A DNA stretch of 64,000 nucleotides from Metabacillus idriensis (lineage in GTDB: Bacteria > Bacillota > Bacilli > Bacillales > Bacillaceae). The notes beneath the pieces were generated by a model that was not told the origin of the DNA, made no database searches, and worked only from the letters and a program-made list of their open reading frames with translations. Each line of letters begins with the position of its first letter. Position 1 is the first letter of the stretch. Below are positions 1-8,234 of the stretch, piece after piece. Position numbers and translations under genes: made by a program. The stretch is from positions 1,240,001 to 1,304,000 of the forward strand of contig NZ_WKKF01000001.1 of assembly GCF_009674765.1 (NCBI RefSeq), given 5' to 3'.

Positions 1-259
<259 letters not shown>

Positions 260-310
260 AAAAGAGTGACCTCCTGGACGTGAATGCGTTCTATGGGTCA
301 CTTTTTTATT
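260..310 (+). terminator. Intrinsic terminator after coaD
   Basis: GTGACC at 266-271 pairs with GGTCAC at 296-301. An A-run precedes the left arm and a T-run follows the right arm, so it could end transcription from both directions (coaD from the left, ylbJ from the right). The loop is long, which lowers certainty. Confidence 0.55.
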
Positions 311-356
311 TGGCGGTAAAAATTAAAAACTGGGTAATTTGCTCAGCATGCTTTAT

Positions 357-1568
357 CTAATTCCTTGAAAAAAACCTGCCTGCATAAATGAAAATGTATA
401 CAAGCAAAGAGACGATCGTGATTATCGGCCCAATTTCAGTTAGCAGGCTCCAGATGGACGCTAGAAGAACTGGTGTATCCTCAGTGAGAAAAACCGGCAG
501 AACAGATACATTTGAGCCGGAAAGCTCCAAATAAACAGGCTTCCAGAAGATCCATGCGAAGAAGGCGGCGTATACTCCCTGCAGAATTCGGGCTATAAAA
601 AACGGACGAAAACGGATGTCCGTCTCTGCAAGAATGCTTGCAACCTGAGCCTGAATAGACAGACCGCTGAAGCCAAGCATAAAGCTTGTCACAATCGCTT
701 TTTGCAGCAGGTCGGCACCTGCTGCACTTGCAAGCTTGCTGCCGAGTGTCATCTCAAACATGCCTGATACAAGCGGAACGCTGAGTTCAGCAGACAATTT
801 GAAAAGTGCAAGCAATAGAGAGAATGCGACAGCAATAAAATCTGTAATCGATAATAGGGATAATAGTTTATTTAAAACAGAAAATAAAATGATGAATCCG
901 CCCACCATAAGCAGGGTTTGAATTGATGAGAGAACAGCGTCGCCAAGCATTTTTCCGATAGGCCTTGTATCATCAATCCGGGTCTGATGCATCTGTCTGA
1001 AAGCTTCTCTTATGGACGGTCTTCTGTAGTCTGTTTTTAAAGGTTTATCCTGTTCGCGTCCGTGAAATCTCATGGTCAAACCAACGGCCAGGTTTCCGGT
1101 ATAATGGGCTGAAGCGAGAAGCAGGCCAAGAGCCTGATTGTTGAAAAATCCAATGGCTACCGCTCCAAAAATAAATAACGGATTAGAAGAATTCGTGAAG
1201 GATACAAGCCTCTCAGCTTCAAGAGCCGTCAGCTGCTTTTTTTTCCGCATCTCTGCCGTCAGCTTTGCGCCTGCAGGGGAGCCCGATGCCCATCCCATTG
1301 CCCAGACAAAGCCTCCAATGCCTGGAACTTTAAACAGGGGTCTCATGACCGGTTCTAAAAGCACACCTATGAACCTGACAATTCCAAATCCGATCAGCAG
1401 ATGGGAAAGGATGAAAAAGGGCAGCAAAGACGGGAAAACGACTCCCCACCAAAGCTCAAGCCCTGCTTTAGAAGCAGTAAAGGAAACTTTGGGGCTGATA
1501 ATCATAGCAAATGCCAGGATAATCAATAAAAATCCCAGCAGAAGTGTTTTTAGTTTAGCTGCGTTCAA
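357..1568 (-). CDS. ylbJ: Sporulation integral membrane protein YlbJ
   Basis: The protein has 403 residues with many hydrophobic segments and matches the YlbJ family (about 408 residues in B. subtilis). The family belongs to the nucleoside-recognition/gate type of membrane proteins, related to SpoIIIM-like and SpoVK-era spore proteins only by context; in B. subtilis it is expressed in the mother cell and needed for a robust spore. It contains the conserved 'WGVVFPSLLPFFILS' and 'SGSPAGAKL' regions. The start is TTG, chosen because an AGAGGGGG ribosome site lies about 8 bases upstream. It is transcribed alone, opposite to its neighbours. The transported substrate, if any, is unknown. Confidence 0.88.
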   Translation of the reverse strand: MNAAKLKTLLLGFLLIILAFAMIISPKVSFTASKAGLELWWGVVFPSLLPFFILSHLLIGFGIVRFIGVLLEPVMRPLFKVPGIGGFVWAMGWASGSPAGAKLTAEMRKKKQLTALEAERLVSFTNSSNPLFIFGAVAIGFFNNQALGLLLASAHYTGNLAVGLTMRFHGREQDKPLKTDYRRPSIREAFRQMHQTRIDDTRPIGKMLGDAVLSSIQTLLMVGGFIILFSVLNKLLSLLSITDFIAVAFSLLLALFKLSAELSVPLVSGMFEMTLGSKLASAAGADLLQKAIVTSFMLGFSGLSIQAQVASILAETDIRFRPFFIARILQGVYAAFFAWIFWKPVYLELSGSNVSVLPVFLTEDTPVLLASIWSLLTEIGPIITIVSLLVYIFIYAGRFFSRN

Positions 1569-1742
1569 AATATGTCCCCCTCTTGCTTCTTCCTATACTT
1601 TTTAAAGCTGATAATGATAAAATATAGTCAATCTTTCCTGCAGGGTTGTACACTCTTTGATAGTTCAATATACGAGAATAGGGGACCATTTTAGACCATA
1701 GAATTGACTAACGGATGAATTGACATTAGAGGAGGCATCTCT

Positions 1743-2543
1743 TTGAAAAGAGAACCTAAAATTGGTCTCGCCTTGGGATCCGGCGGAGCACGCGGTTTTG
1801 CTCATCTCGGAGTATTGAAGGTATTAAGTGAAGAGGGTATTCAGATCAGCATGATTGCCGGAAGCAGCATGGGTGCATTGGTCGGCAGTTTTTATGCAAC
1901 AGGGCTCGGATTTGAGCATTTATATAAGCTTGCTACATTATTTAAACGCAAATATTATCTGGATTTTACAGTGCCTAAAATGGGCTTTATTGCAGGAAAC
2001 CGCGTAAAGGATTTTATAAAGGTGTTCACAAGAGGCAAGCATATAGAAGACTTGGATATTCCGCTGTCTATTGTGGCGACAGACCTATACGAAGGAAAAA
2101 AAGTAGTCTTTACAAAAGGGCCGGTTGCAGATGCAGTGCGGGCAAGCATTGCCATTCCGGGTATATTTGTTCCTGAAAAAATAGATGGAAAGCTTCTCAT
2201 TGACGGCGGGGTGATTGACCGGATTCCCGTTTCGGTAGTAAAAGAGATGGGCGCAGATCTAGTCATAGCAGTAGATGTTTCTCATGTGAAAAAGACAGAA
2301 GAAATCACGTCCATTTTTGATGTCATTCTGCAGAGCCTTGATATTATGCAGGATGAGCTTGTCCATCACCGCAAAATTGCCTCCGATATTATGATACGTC
2401 CGCATGTAGAGCAATATAGTTCAAGAGCATTTAAAAACATAAAAGAAATCATTGAAATTGGTGAAAACGAAGCTAAAAAGCATGTAAACGAAATAAAAGA
2501 GCTGATTGAGAGTTGGAAGGGGTCACAGCAAGATGAAGAATAA
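1743..2543 (+). CDS. ylbK: Patatin-like phospholipase family protein YlbK
   Basis: A 266-residue patatin-fold hydrolase. The oxyanion-hole loop GSGGARG is at residues 12-18, the nucleophile elbow GSSMG at 40-44 (Ser42), and the catalytic Asp154 in a DGG motif. Members of this RssA/YlbK group are predicted serine lipid acyl hydrolases, but the physiological substrate is not known. The start is TTG with an AGAGGAGG site 6-8 bases upstream. The gene overlaps ylbL by 11 bp, so the two are probably translationally coupled. Confidence 0.9.
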   Translation: MKREPKIGLALGSGGARGFAHLGVLKVLSEEGIQISMIAGSSMGALVGSFYATGLGFEHLYKLATLFKRKYYLDFTVPKMGFIAGNRVKDFIKVFTRGKHIEDLDIPLSIVATDLYEGKKVVFTKGPVADAVRASIAIPGIFVPEKIDGKLLIDGGVIDRIPVSVVKEMGADLVIAVDVSHVKKTEEITSIFDVILQSLDIMQDELVHHRKIASDIMIRPHVEQYSSRAFKNIKEIIEIGENEAKKHVNEIKELIESWKGSQQDEE

Positions 2544-3552
2544 CAAAGTAGTCAGAGCCATTTTAATAGGGGTGATCCTCGCTGCGGTCCTGAATTTTAT
2601 TAAACTCCCTTATTATGTAACAAAGCCGGGCATGGCAACTGAGCTTGAGCCGATTATAGAAGTGGATGGCGGATATGATGAAGAAGGCAGTTTTTCACTT
2701 ACAACCGTCGGTTTTGGAAGGGCAAATATATTTTCCTACGTCCTCGCAAATGTCCTTCCATACCATGAGCTTTTGCCGCTTGAAGATGTTGTTCAAGAAG
2801 GTGAATCGGATGATGATTATTTAAATAGACAAATGCATATGATGGAATCTTCTCAGGAATCTGCTGTTTCTTTAGCGTATGTAAAGGCAGGCAAAAAAGT
2901 GGACTACAAGTTCCACGGCATCTATGTCATGCAGGTTGTTGAAGGTATGCCGTCAGAAGGCAAGCTTAAAACCGGAGACCGTATTTTTAGAGTCGACGGG
3001 AAAGAATTTAAAACAGCAGAAGAATTTATTGCATACGTCAGCCAAAAGAAAAAAGGCGATAAGTTAGATATTACATATGACCGCAATGGAAAAGAAGGCA
3101 AAACCGAAATAACAGCTGCTCAGTTTCCGGATAACAAAAACAAAGTCGGTATCGGAATCTCTCTTGTAACTGACAGAGAACTTATGACCGAGCCTGACAT
3201 TTCGCTTGATACAAGCAATATTGGCGGACCATCTGCAGGATTAATGATGACACTTGAAATTTATAATCAGCTGACAAAGGAAGATTATACAAAAGGCTAT
3301 CACATTGCAGGCACAGGAACGATCGATGAAAAAGGAACAGTTGGCCCAATTGGCGGGATCTCACAGAAAATTGTAGCAGCGGATAAATCGGGAGCAGAGA
3401 TCTTTTTTGCCCCGAATCAAAATGGGATTGCTGCCTCCAATTATAAAGAAGCAGCTGAAACTGCCAAAGAGATTGGCACGGAGATGAAAATTGTGCCGAT
3501 TGACACATTCGATGACGCGGTAGCTTATCTGAAAAAATTAAAAGAAAAATAA
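2533..3552 (+). CDS. ylbL: YlbL, membrane-anchored PDZ/Lon-type serine protease
   Basis: A 339-residue protein with an N-terminal membrane anchor (about residues 8-25), a PDZ domain (about 125-200) and a C-terminal Lon-like proteolytic domain. The catalytic dyad is Ser234 in GGPSAG and Lys279 in GGISQK, at the same positions as in B. subtilis YlbL. In B. subtilis this protease, with CtpA, degrades the division inhibitor YneA so that cells can resume division after DNA damage; the same role is inferred here. The ATG at 2533 was preferred over an upstream in-frame TTG at 2506 because GAAGGGG precedes it and the length fits the family (341 in B. subtilis). Confidence 0.93.
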   Translation: MKNNKVVRAILIGVILAAVLNFIKLPYYVTKPGMATELEPIIEVDGGYDEEGSFSLTTVGFGRANIFSYVLANVLPYHELLPLEDVVQEGESDDDYLNRQMHMMESSQESAVSLAYVKAGKKVDYKFHGIYVMQVVEGMPSEGKLKTGDRIFRVDGKEFKTAEEFIAYVSQKKKGDKLDITYDRNGKEGKTEITAAQFPDNKNKVGIGISLVTDRELMTEPDISLDTSNIGGPSAGLMMTLEIYNQLTKEDYTKGYHIAGTGTIDEKGTVGPIGGISQKIVAADKSGAEIFFAPNQNGIAASNYKEAAETAKEIGTEMKIVPIDTFDDAVAYLKKLKEK

Positions 3553-3588
3553 AAAGGTGACTTCATCGTGAAGTCACCTTTTTATTTG
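3551..3588 (+). terminator. Bidirectional intrinsic terminator between ylbL and ylbM
   Basis: A perfect 15-bp stem (3551-3565 with 3569-3583), a 3-base loop, and A/T runs on both sides. It serves the convergent genes ylbL (plus) and ylbM (minus). Confidence 0.9.
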
Positions 3589-3595
3589 CAGCAGC

Positions 3596-4825
3596 CTACA
3601 AAAACAGGTTTTCTGCTTCGTTATATTGAATAGGTCTTGTTGAATATTCGCTGTGCATAAATTGAGAACGGATTGGTTCAGGGAAAACCATGGCATAGAC
3701 CGATGCTGCTTTAATATCCAGATCGAGCAGCGGGTGGGAGAATGCAGACAAAGTTGAAACAATCGGTCTATCGACCGTTTTCTTTATGCTGTTTAAATAA
3801 GCCCGCCCCTGCGAAGACATGCCCAGCAGCCTCAAATAAGGGGATCCTGTTTCATTAAGCTTCATTTGATCTTTGGTCGTTCTTGTTAGAATATGAAGAC
3901 AAAGACGCTGAAGTCTTGTCCAAGTGTACCGTTTTGTTTTCAGCTGCTCCATAAAATCCTTAAAAGATGCAGCCTGATGAATGAGAGATTTCACCCGGTT
4001 TTCAAGGCCTTCCTCAACTTCATAAATCTGCTTCAGTTCACCATGCGTCATCGTGCAGATCGTATATTTAAGAAATCCGAAGTAATCTTCCCATTGATGA
4101 AAGGTGTCAAAATCATCGTTATACTTCTTTAGATTGTCCCAGGTGGTTTCAGGTACAAATGATTGAATATCTTTGTTTTCTTCTGAAAAGATGGCCTTGC
4201 GTATGCTTGTCGCACTTGCAATGGGGGTTTCATTAAATTCTTCATCATGGTAGCCTGCGGATGTCCGTTTAATCGTAAGCGGGGAAATAGCCGATCCCTG
4301 TTTCTGAATAGCTTTTACATATTGATAACCTAAAATATTATTCGGCATCGATAAATCAAGTGTATGTCCGCCTGTGTCCAGTGATTGATAGGCCTTTGTC
4401 TGGGCACTTGGATAACTTATTCCTTGTTTCATATAATACTTAATAGCATCCTGATAGTCTGAATCACGTTCTGCAAGTGTTTTAGCCGTCTCAAGGAAAG
4501 GCGTGATCTCTCCATTTTCACTTCCAAAGCAAACGGAATGGCATTTTAACGCTTCCAATATGGAGATGGCGCCATCTGAAAAAATTTCTGCTTTTTGGGT
4601 CGCAAATGCATATGGAAGTTCAACGACCAGATCAGCTCCCTGCTGCAGGGCCATTTTCGTCCGGCTCCATTTTGAGACAAGTGCAGGCTCGCCTCGCTGC
4701 AGAAAATGGCCGCTCATTACGGCGATGACTGTATCTGCTTCCGATTTTTCTTTGGAAGCCTGAAGGTGATAGAGATGTCCATTATGAAATGGATTATATT
4801 CAACTACTAAACCGACTGCTTTCAA
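3596..4825 (-). CDS. tmcAL: tRNA(Met) cytidine acetate ligase TmcAL (YlbM)
   Basis: About 409 residues. The N-terminal nucleotidyltransferase fold carries the HxGH motif (His14-Asn-Gly-His17) in 'EYNPFHNGHLYH', and the MSGHFLQRG segment is typical of the family. TmcAL uses acetate and ATP to acetylate the wobble cytidine (C34) of elongator tRNA-Met in Bacillus. The TTG at 4825 is preferred: a GGGAGGA site lies 6-7 bases upstream, the protein then starts MKAVGLVVEYNPF as in relatives, and the ATG at 4831 sits directly against the ribosome site. It is convergent with ylbL and divergent from ylbN. Confidence 0.92.
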   Translation of the reverse strand: MKAVGLVVEYNPFHNGHLYHLQASKEKSEADTVIAVMSGHFLQRGEPALVSKWSRTKMALQQGADLVVELPYAFATQKAEIFSDGAISILEALKCHSVCFGSENGEITPFLETAKTLAERDSDYQDAIKYYMKQGISYPSAQTKAYQSLDTGGHTLDLSMPNNILGYQYVKAIQKQGSAISPLTIKRTSAGYHDEEFNETPIASATSIRKAIFSEENKDIQSFVPETTWDNLKKYNDDFDTFHQWEDYFGFLKYTICTMTHGELKQIYEVEEGLENRVKSLIHQAASFKDFMEQLKTKRYTWTRLQRLCLHILTRTTKDQMKLNETGSPYLRLLGMSSQGRAYLNSIKKTVDRPIVSTLSAFSHPLLDLDIKAASVYAMVFPEPIRSQFMHSEYSTRPIQYNEAENLFL

Positions 4826-4997
4826 GAACATTCCTCCCTGATTTATTTTTTTTCATTATTTTTCTAATTAAATCATGAAACGTGGGGCTCATGAAGTCAA
4901 GTTTCTGCAAAAAAAGGCTGAAAGACCTTTAAAATCAGCGTGAACATTTTGCATTAAAACAATATTCATGTATACTAAACACTGTAAAGAAAAAATA

Positions 4998-5026
4998 TTG
5001 ACAAATATTATTGCGAAAGCTATAAT
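4998..5026 (+). promoter_or_regulatory. Sigma-A promoter of ylbN-rpmF
   Basis: TTGACA at 4998-5003, a 17-bp spacer, and TATAAT at 5021-5026 are a perfect consensus. The ylbN start is about 29 bp downstream of the -10 box, consistent with strong growth-linked expression of the ribosomal protein operon. Confidence 0.9.
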
Positions 5027-5054
5027 TACCTTTGTTGCCTTGAGGTGATACCAT

Positions 5055-5576
5055 ATGAAATGGTCTATTAATCAACTGAACCAACTGCAAAACAAGGGAC
5101 TGCAAATTGATGAAACCGTCCAATTGACAGATATGAAAGGCGCGCTTTCTGAAATACGTGAAATTTCACCTGTTTCAGTAAAAGGCAGAGCAGATCTTGG
5201 CTCTTCTAAAGCAACTTTTCATTTGACGCTGACTGGCACGATGATTCTCCCTTGTGCAAGAACGCTAGTGGATGTTCCATTTCCGTTCGAAATTCATACA
5301 ACTGAAACGTTTTTATTAAAACCGAATGCCGACTTCGAGATGGAGGAAGATGTCCATCACGTTCAAGAAGATATCGTTGACTTAATACCTGTTATTAAAG
5401 AAAACATACTTTTGGAAGTACCGATGCAGGTTTTTAGCGATTCTGTTGAAGGAAATGATCAGGCTGCCCCGCAAGAGGGAAAAGATTGGAAAGTTATCTC
5501 TGAAGAAGATAACAAAAACAAGATTGACCCGAGACTTGCAGGCTTATCGAAATTCTTCGATGATCAAGACAGCTAA
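5055..5576 (+). CDS. ylbN: YceD/DUF177 family protein YlbN
   Basis: A 173-residue protein of the DUF177/YceD family, which is almost always found just upstream of rpmF. E. coli and plant members affect 23S rRNA accumulation or maturation; the biochemical activity is not settled. The first half resembles a beta-rich domain with 'VKGRADLGSSKATFHLTLTG', and the C-terminal part is acidic and ends in 'DPRLAGLSKFFD', which is a conserved family signature. The ATG follows a GAGGTGA site. A consensus sigma-A promoter precedes it and rpmF follows in the same transcript. Confidence 0.9.
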   Translation: MKWSINQLNQLQNKGLQIDETVQLTDMKGALSEIREISPVSVKGRADLGSSKATFHLTLTGTMILPCARTLVDVPFPFEIHTTETFLLKPNADFEMEEDVHHVQEDIVDLIPVIKENILLEVPMQVFSDSVEGNDQAAPQEGKDWKVISEEDNKNKIDPRLAGLSKFFDDQDS

Positions 5577-5652
5577 TGCTATTGTTTAGCACTTATATAT
5601 AGGCTGTTTTAAACACAAAGTTTTAATGAAACTCTGTAAGGAGGTGGGAATA

Positions 5653-5826
5653 ATGGCTGTACCTTTTAGAAGAACTTCTAAAACAAGAAAAAGACTACGT
5701 CGTACACACTTCAAATTGCAAGTGCCTGGTATGGTAGCATGCCCAAACTGTGGTGAAGTTAAATTAGCTCACCGTGTATGTAAAGAATGTGGAACATACA
5801 AAGGGAAAGAAGTTGTTAGCAAATAA
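5653..5826 (+). CDS. rpmF: 50S ribosomal protein L32
   Basis: A 57-residue basic protein with the L32 N-terminus [14 protein letters not shown]. Four cysteines (30, 33, 43, 46) form the zinc-ribbon version of L32. It is part of the large ribosomal subunit. The ATG at 5653 lies 5-7 bases after AAGGAGGTG, and the N-terminus matches homologues, so the longer upstream frame from 5626 is not used. It is co-transcribed with ylbN and followed by a strong terminator. Confidence 0.97.
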   Translation: MAVPFRRTSKTRKRLRRTHFKLQVPGMVACPNCGEVKLAHRVCKECGTYKGKEVVSK

Positions 5827-5836
5827 TAACTTCATT

Positions 5837-5872
5837 AAAAACGCAAGGATCTCTGATCCTTGCGTTTTTTTG
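5837..5872 (+). terminator. Intrinsic terminator after rpmF
   Basis: The stem AAAACGCAAGGATC pairs with its complement across a 2-4 base loop, followed by seven T residues. It ends the ylbN-rpmF transcript. Confidence 0.92.
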
Positions 5873-6007
5873 TTGCTCATAATCAAAAACAACAATCCGT
5901 GAGAAAACAGCCTATATTATGAAGATTAATAAAAATACGCTCTAGTGCTTATCCGTTCCTTTCTATAAAATAAAAGGTATTCATCTTTTTCTATTAGGGG
6001 GATAAAA

Positions 6008-6766
6008 GTGGGGAAAGTATCAGCAAGCGAGAGAAACGGACTATTAGAGATTAAAATTAATCGGCCGGAACGCAGAAATGCAATTGACTATGATGTGATG
6101 AATGAATTAGAAGCGATTTTGAATAAAGCAGAAGGCAATGAGCGACTGATTGCGGCAATCATAACCGGCAGCGGCAGCAAGGCGTTTTGCTCAGGCGGTG
6201 ATCTTTCTGTTTTCGGGAATATCGCGACTGCGGAAGAAGCTCTGTATATGCTCTCTAAAATGGGGAATCTATTATACAGAATTATGACTCTTCCTGTGCC
6301 GACATTCGCTCTGATAAATGGAACGGCTGTAGGGGGAGGGATGGAAATAGCTGCTTCTGCTGATTTCAGACTAGTAAATGAAGAAGCTTCACTAGGATTT
6401 ATTCAGGGAAACCAAGCGATTACTACTGGCTGGGGCGGAAGTACGATGATGTTTGAAAAAATGCAGCATGATAAAGCCTTATACATGCTCACGAGCGGAG
6501 AGAGAATGAATGCTCAAAAGGCAAAAGAACTTGGATTTGCTTCAGTTGTTTTTCATTCTGATACATTTGAAAAAGATGCTTATGAGTACATAAGAAAGTC
6601 TCTTATTCCTTATCCTGATGTGATAAGAGCGTATAAAAAAGTTCAGATCAATAAATGGGTCAGCTCCGGTCTGAAAAAAAGAATGCAAGAAGAAATCGCC
6701 CAGTGTGCAGAGCTTTGGGCAGGCGAAGATCACTTGAATGCTGTAAGGCAATTCTTTCAAAAGTAG
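6008..6766 (+). CDS. Enoyl-CoA hydratase/isomerase (crotonase) family protein
   Basis: A 252-residue crotonase-fold protein. The two backbone oxyanion-hole segments are visible: 'AFCSGGDLSVF' (about residues 58-68) and 'NGTAVGGGMEIAASADFR' (about 100-117). Such enzymes act on acyl-CoA thioesters as hydratases, isomerases or decarboxylases. The usual catalytic glutamate region (PE..LG) is replaced by 'IQGNQAITTGWGGS', so the exact reaction cannot be read. The start is GTG with AGGGGGAT upstream. The nearby acyl-CoA carboxylase operon at 8.2 kb may belong to the same catabolic route; that link is an inference. Confidence 0.85.
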   Translation: MGKVSASERNGLLEIKINRPERRNAIDYDVMNELEAILNKAEGNERLIAAIITGSGSKAFCSGGDLSVFGNIATAEEALYMLSKMGNLLYRIMTLPVPTFALINGTAVGGGMEIAASADFRLVNEEASLGFIQGNQAITTGWGGSTMMFEKMQHDKALYMLTSGERMNAQKAKELGFASVVFHSDTFEKDAYEYIRKSLIPYPDVIRAYKKVQINKWVSSGLKKRMQEEIAQCAELWAGEDHLNAVRQFFQK

Positions 6767-6873
6767 ACAGGGAAAAAACAGCTTGTATCCCTGTGATTTC
6801 TGTCACGTTCGGTAGTCTATCTATTCTAGCAGGCGCATATGTATGTAAAAAATGCGTATTAGGGGGAATAGAT

Positions 6874-7488
6874 ATGACGACTACACGTCAGGATGCTTGG
6901 ACTCAGGATGAGGATTTGATGCTCGCTGAAATAGTTCTCAGGCAGATTCGTGAAGGCGGTACACAGCTTGCAGCATTTGAAGAAGTTGGGCAAAAGTTAT
7001 CAAGAACGGCAGCAGCATGCGGTTTCCGCTGGAATTCTTATGTGAGAAAGCAGTACAAATCAGCGATTGAAATGGCAAAAGCACAGCGCAAGAAAATCCG
7101 CAAACAAGAGCCTGAAGAATCTGCTGATCAGGCTAAGCCCTCTTACGAAACTGAATCGCAGCAGCCTGAAGCAGGAGAACCGCTGACCTTTCATGAAGTG
7201 ATATCGTTTTTGAAAACCTATGAAAATTCAGGAAGCGCGGCAGACTTAAAAAGCGAAAATGAAAAACTTATTAAAAAAGTAACCCATCTTGAGCAGCAAA
7301 TTGAAAAACTGCAGGCTGAAAAAGAGACCATCCACAGCAATCTTAAGATTGTAGAGGAAGATTATATGATGCTAATTGAAATGATGGAACGCGCAAGAAA
7401 TATGGCTGTTTTGAGAGACGATGAACGCAGCCGCAAGGTGAAGTTTCAGGTGGACCGCAATGGAAATCTCGAAAGAGCTGAAAAATAA
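6874..7488 (+). CDS. gerR: RsfA/GerR-family sporulation transcription regulator (YlbO)
   Basis: A 204-residue protein with an N-terminal Myb/SANT-like DNA-binding domain (about residues 5-50, 'DAWTQDEDLMLAE' through 'CGFRWNSYVRKQY'). A basic linker follows, then a leucine-rich coiled coil (about 115-175) and a short tail. This is the RsfA/GerR family of compartment-specific sporulation regulators. Gene position (after rpmF, before ylbP) equals B. subtilis ylbO, which was renamed gerR and is under sigma-E there. The ATG at 6874 has an AGGGGGA site; upstream in-frame codons are not homologous and run over the crotonase gene. Confidence 0.88.
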   Translation: MTTTRQDAWTQDEDLMLAEIVLRQIREGGTQLAAFEEVGQKLSRTAAACGFRWNSYVRKQYKSAIEMAKAQRKKIRKQEPEESADQAKPSYETESQQPEAGEPLTFHEVISFLKTYENSGSAADLKSENEKLIKKVTHLEQQIEKLQAEKETIHSNLKIVEEDYMMLIEMMERARNMAVLRDDERSRKVKFQVDRNGNLERAEK

Positions 7489-7520
7489 AAGAATGACCGC
7501 CGGTGCGGTCATTCTTTTAT
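7487..7520 (+). terminator. Bidirectional terminator between gerR and ylbP
   Basis: AAAAGAATGACCGC pairs with GCGGTCATTCTTTT across a 4-base loop, with A/T runs on both sides. It serves convergent gerR and ylbP. Confidence 0.88.
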
Positions 7521-7536
7521 TTTATTGGCAGTTATA

Positions 7537-8016
7537 TTAAGCGGATTCTCCTTTTTGTTCGGAAACACCTTCAGGATACCAGACAAGAGGATTTTCTCCT
7601 TTATCGCGATCCATGTCATATGTGACGGACTCAAATCCCATTCTTGACCAGAATTCACCCGACTTTATTCTTGGATTGGTTTTGATCGGAACACCGTAAG
7701 ACTTTGCATATTCAACAAGTGCCGTGCCATAGCCTTTGCGCTTATAATCAGGAAGCACTTCAAGCTTCCACAGCTCCAAATAATCCTGTTTCGGATCGAA
7801 ATATTCATCGAACTTTTTATCGACACGGTAAAGGCTCATGCGGGCAACCAGTTTTTCGCCAAAGTAAATGCCGTAGAATGGAGAATTGCTGTCATTTTCA
7901 ATGATGTTATCTTGAAGATCATCCAGCATGGACAGCTCCTGCAGTCCGTATTCTTTAAATTTTTTAAATTCCTCTAACGTTTTATAATTAATAAGCAATT
8001 TTTCTACCTTAAACAT
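7537..8016 (-). CDS. ylbP: GNAT-family N-acetyltransferase YlbP
   Basis: A 159-residue GNAT-fold protein (YlbP is 160 in B. subtilis). The acetyl-CoA binding segment is 'LEVLPDYKRKGYGTALVEYAK', interrupted here only for brevity: the key R/Q-x-x-G-x-G/A signature is RKGYGT. The substrate is unknown. The ATG at 8016 is preceded by AAGGGGGAG; an in-frame upstream ATG at 8055 lacks such a site. An extended -10 promoter lies about 90 bases upstream on the minus strand. Confidence 0.87.
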   Translation of the reverse strand: MFKVEKLLINYKTLEEFKKFKEYGLQELSMLDDLQDNIIENDSNSPFYGIYFGEKLVARMSLYRVDKKFDEYFDPKQDYLELWKLEVLPDYKRKGYGTALVEYAKSYGVPIKTNPRIKSGEFWSRMGFESVTYDMDRDKGENPLVWYPEGVSEQKGESA

Positions 8017-8108
8017 TGTTTCTCCCCCTTGCAGCCTCTGATCGTTGTTTATCATACAGGTTTAAGATAAGAATACAAAATCTTAACAACATTTTAAAAC
8101 TTACATTT

Positions 8109-8117
8109 ATTATACCA
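8109..8117 (-). promoter_or_regulatory. Extended -10 promoter for ylbP
   Basis: On the minus strand the sequence reads TGG-TATAAT, a perfect -10 with the TGn extension; the -35 region is only T-rich. Transcription would start near 8102, about 85 bases before the ylbP ATG. Confidence 0.5.
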
Positions 8118-8141
8118 CGTAGAAAAGATTAGAAAAGAGTT

Positions 8142-8157
8142 TCGTGAGCGTTTTCAT
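8142..8157 (+). promoter_or_regulatory. CcpA catabolite-response element (cre)-like site
   Basis: TCGTGAGCGTTTTCAT matches the cre consensus WTGNNARCGNWWWCAW at 15 of 16 positions (C for T at position 2). It lies about 80 bp upstream of the acyl-CoA carboxylase operon and behind the divergent ylbP promoter. Carbon-catabolite control of the operon is an inference. Confidence 0.5.
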
Positions 8158-8234
8158 TTTAAAGCAGGAAATTTAAAGTTTATGAAGAAATGTACTCTGT
8201 GGGGATATTCTTTTACACCTTGGGAGGGGAGAAA

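Noticed and set aside
1138-1605. 155-codon open frame on the plus strand
   Set aside because: It lies entirely opposite ylbJ, has no ribosome site, and its sequence is low in sense-like structure; ylbJ is clearly the gene.
2506-2532. TTG start of ylbL nine codons upstream
   Set aside because: Lies inside ylbK without a ribosome site; the ATG at 2533 puts Ser234 and Lys279 at the family positions.
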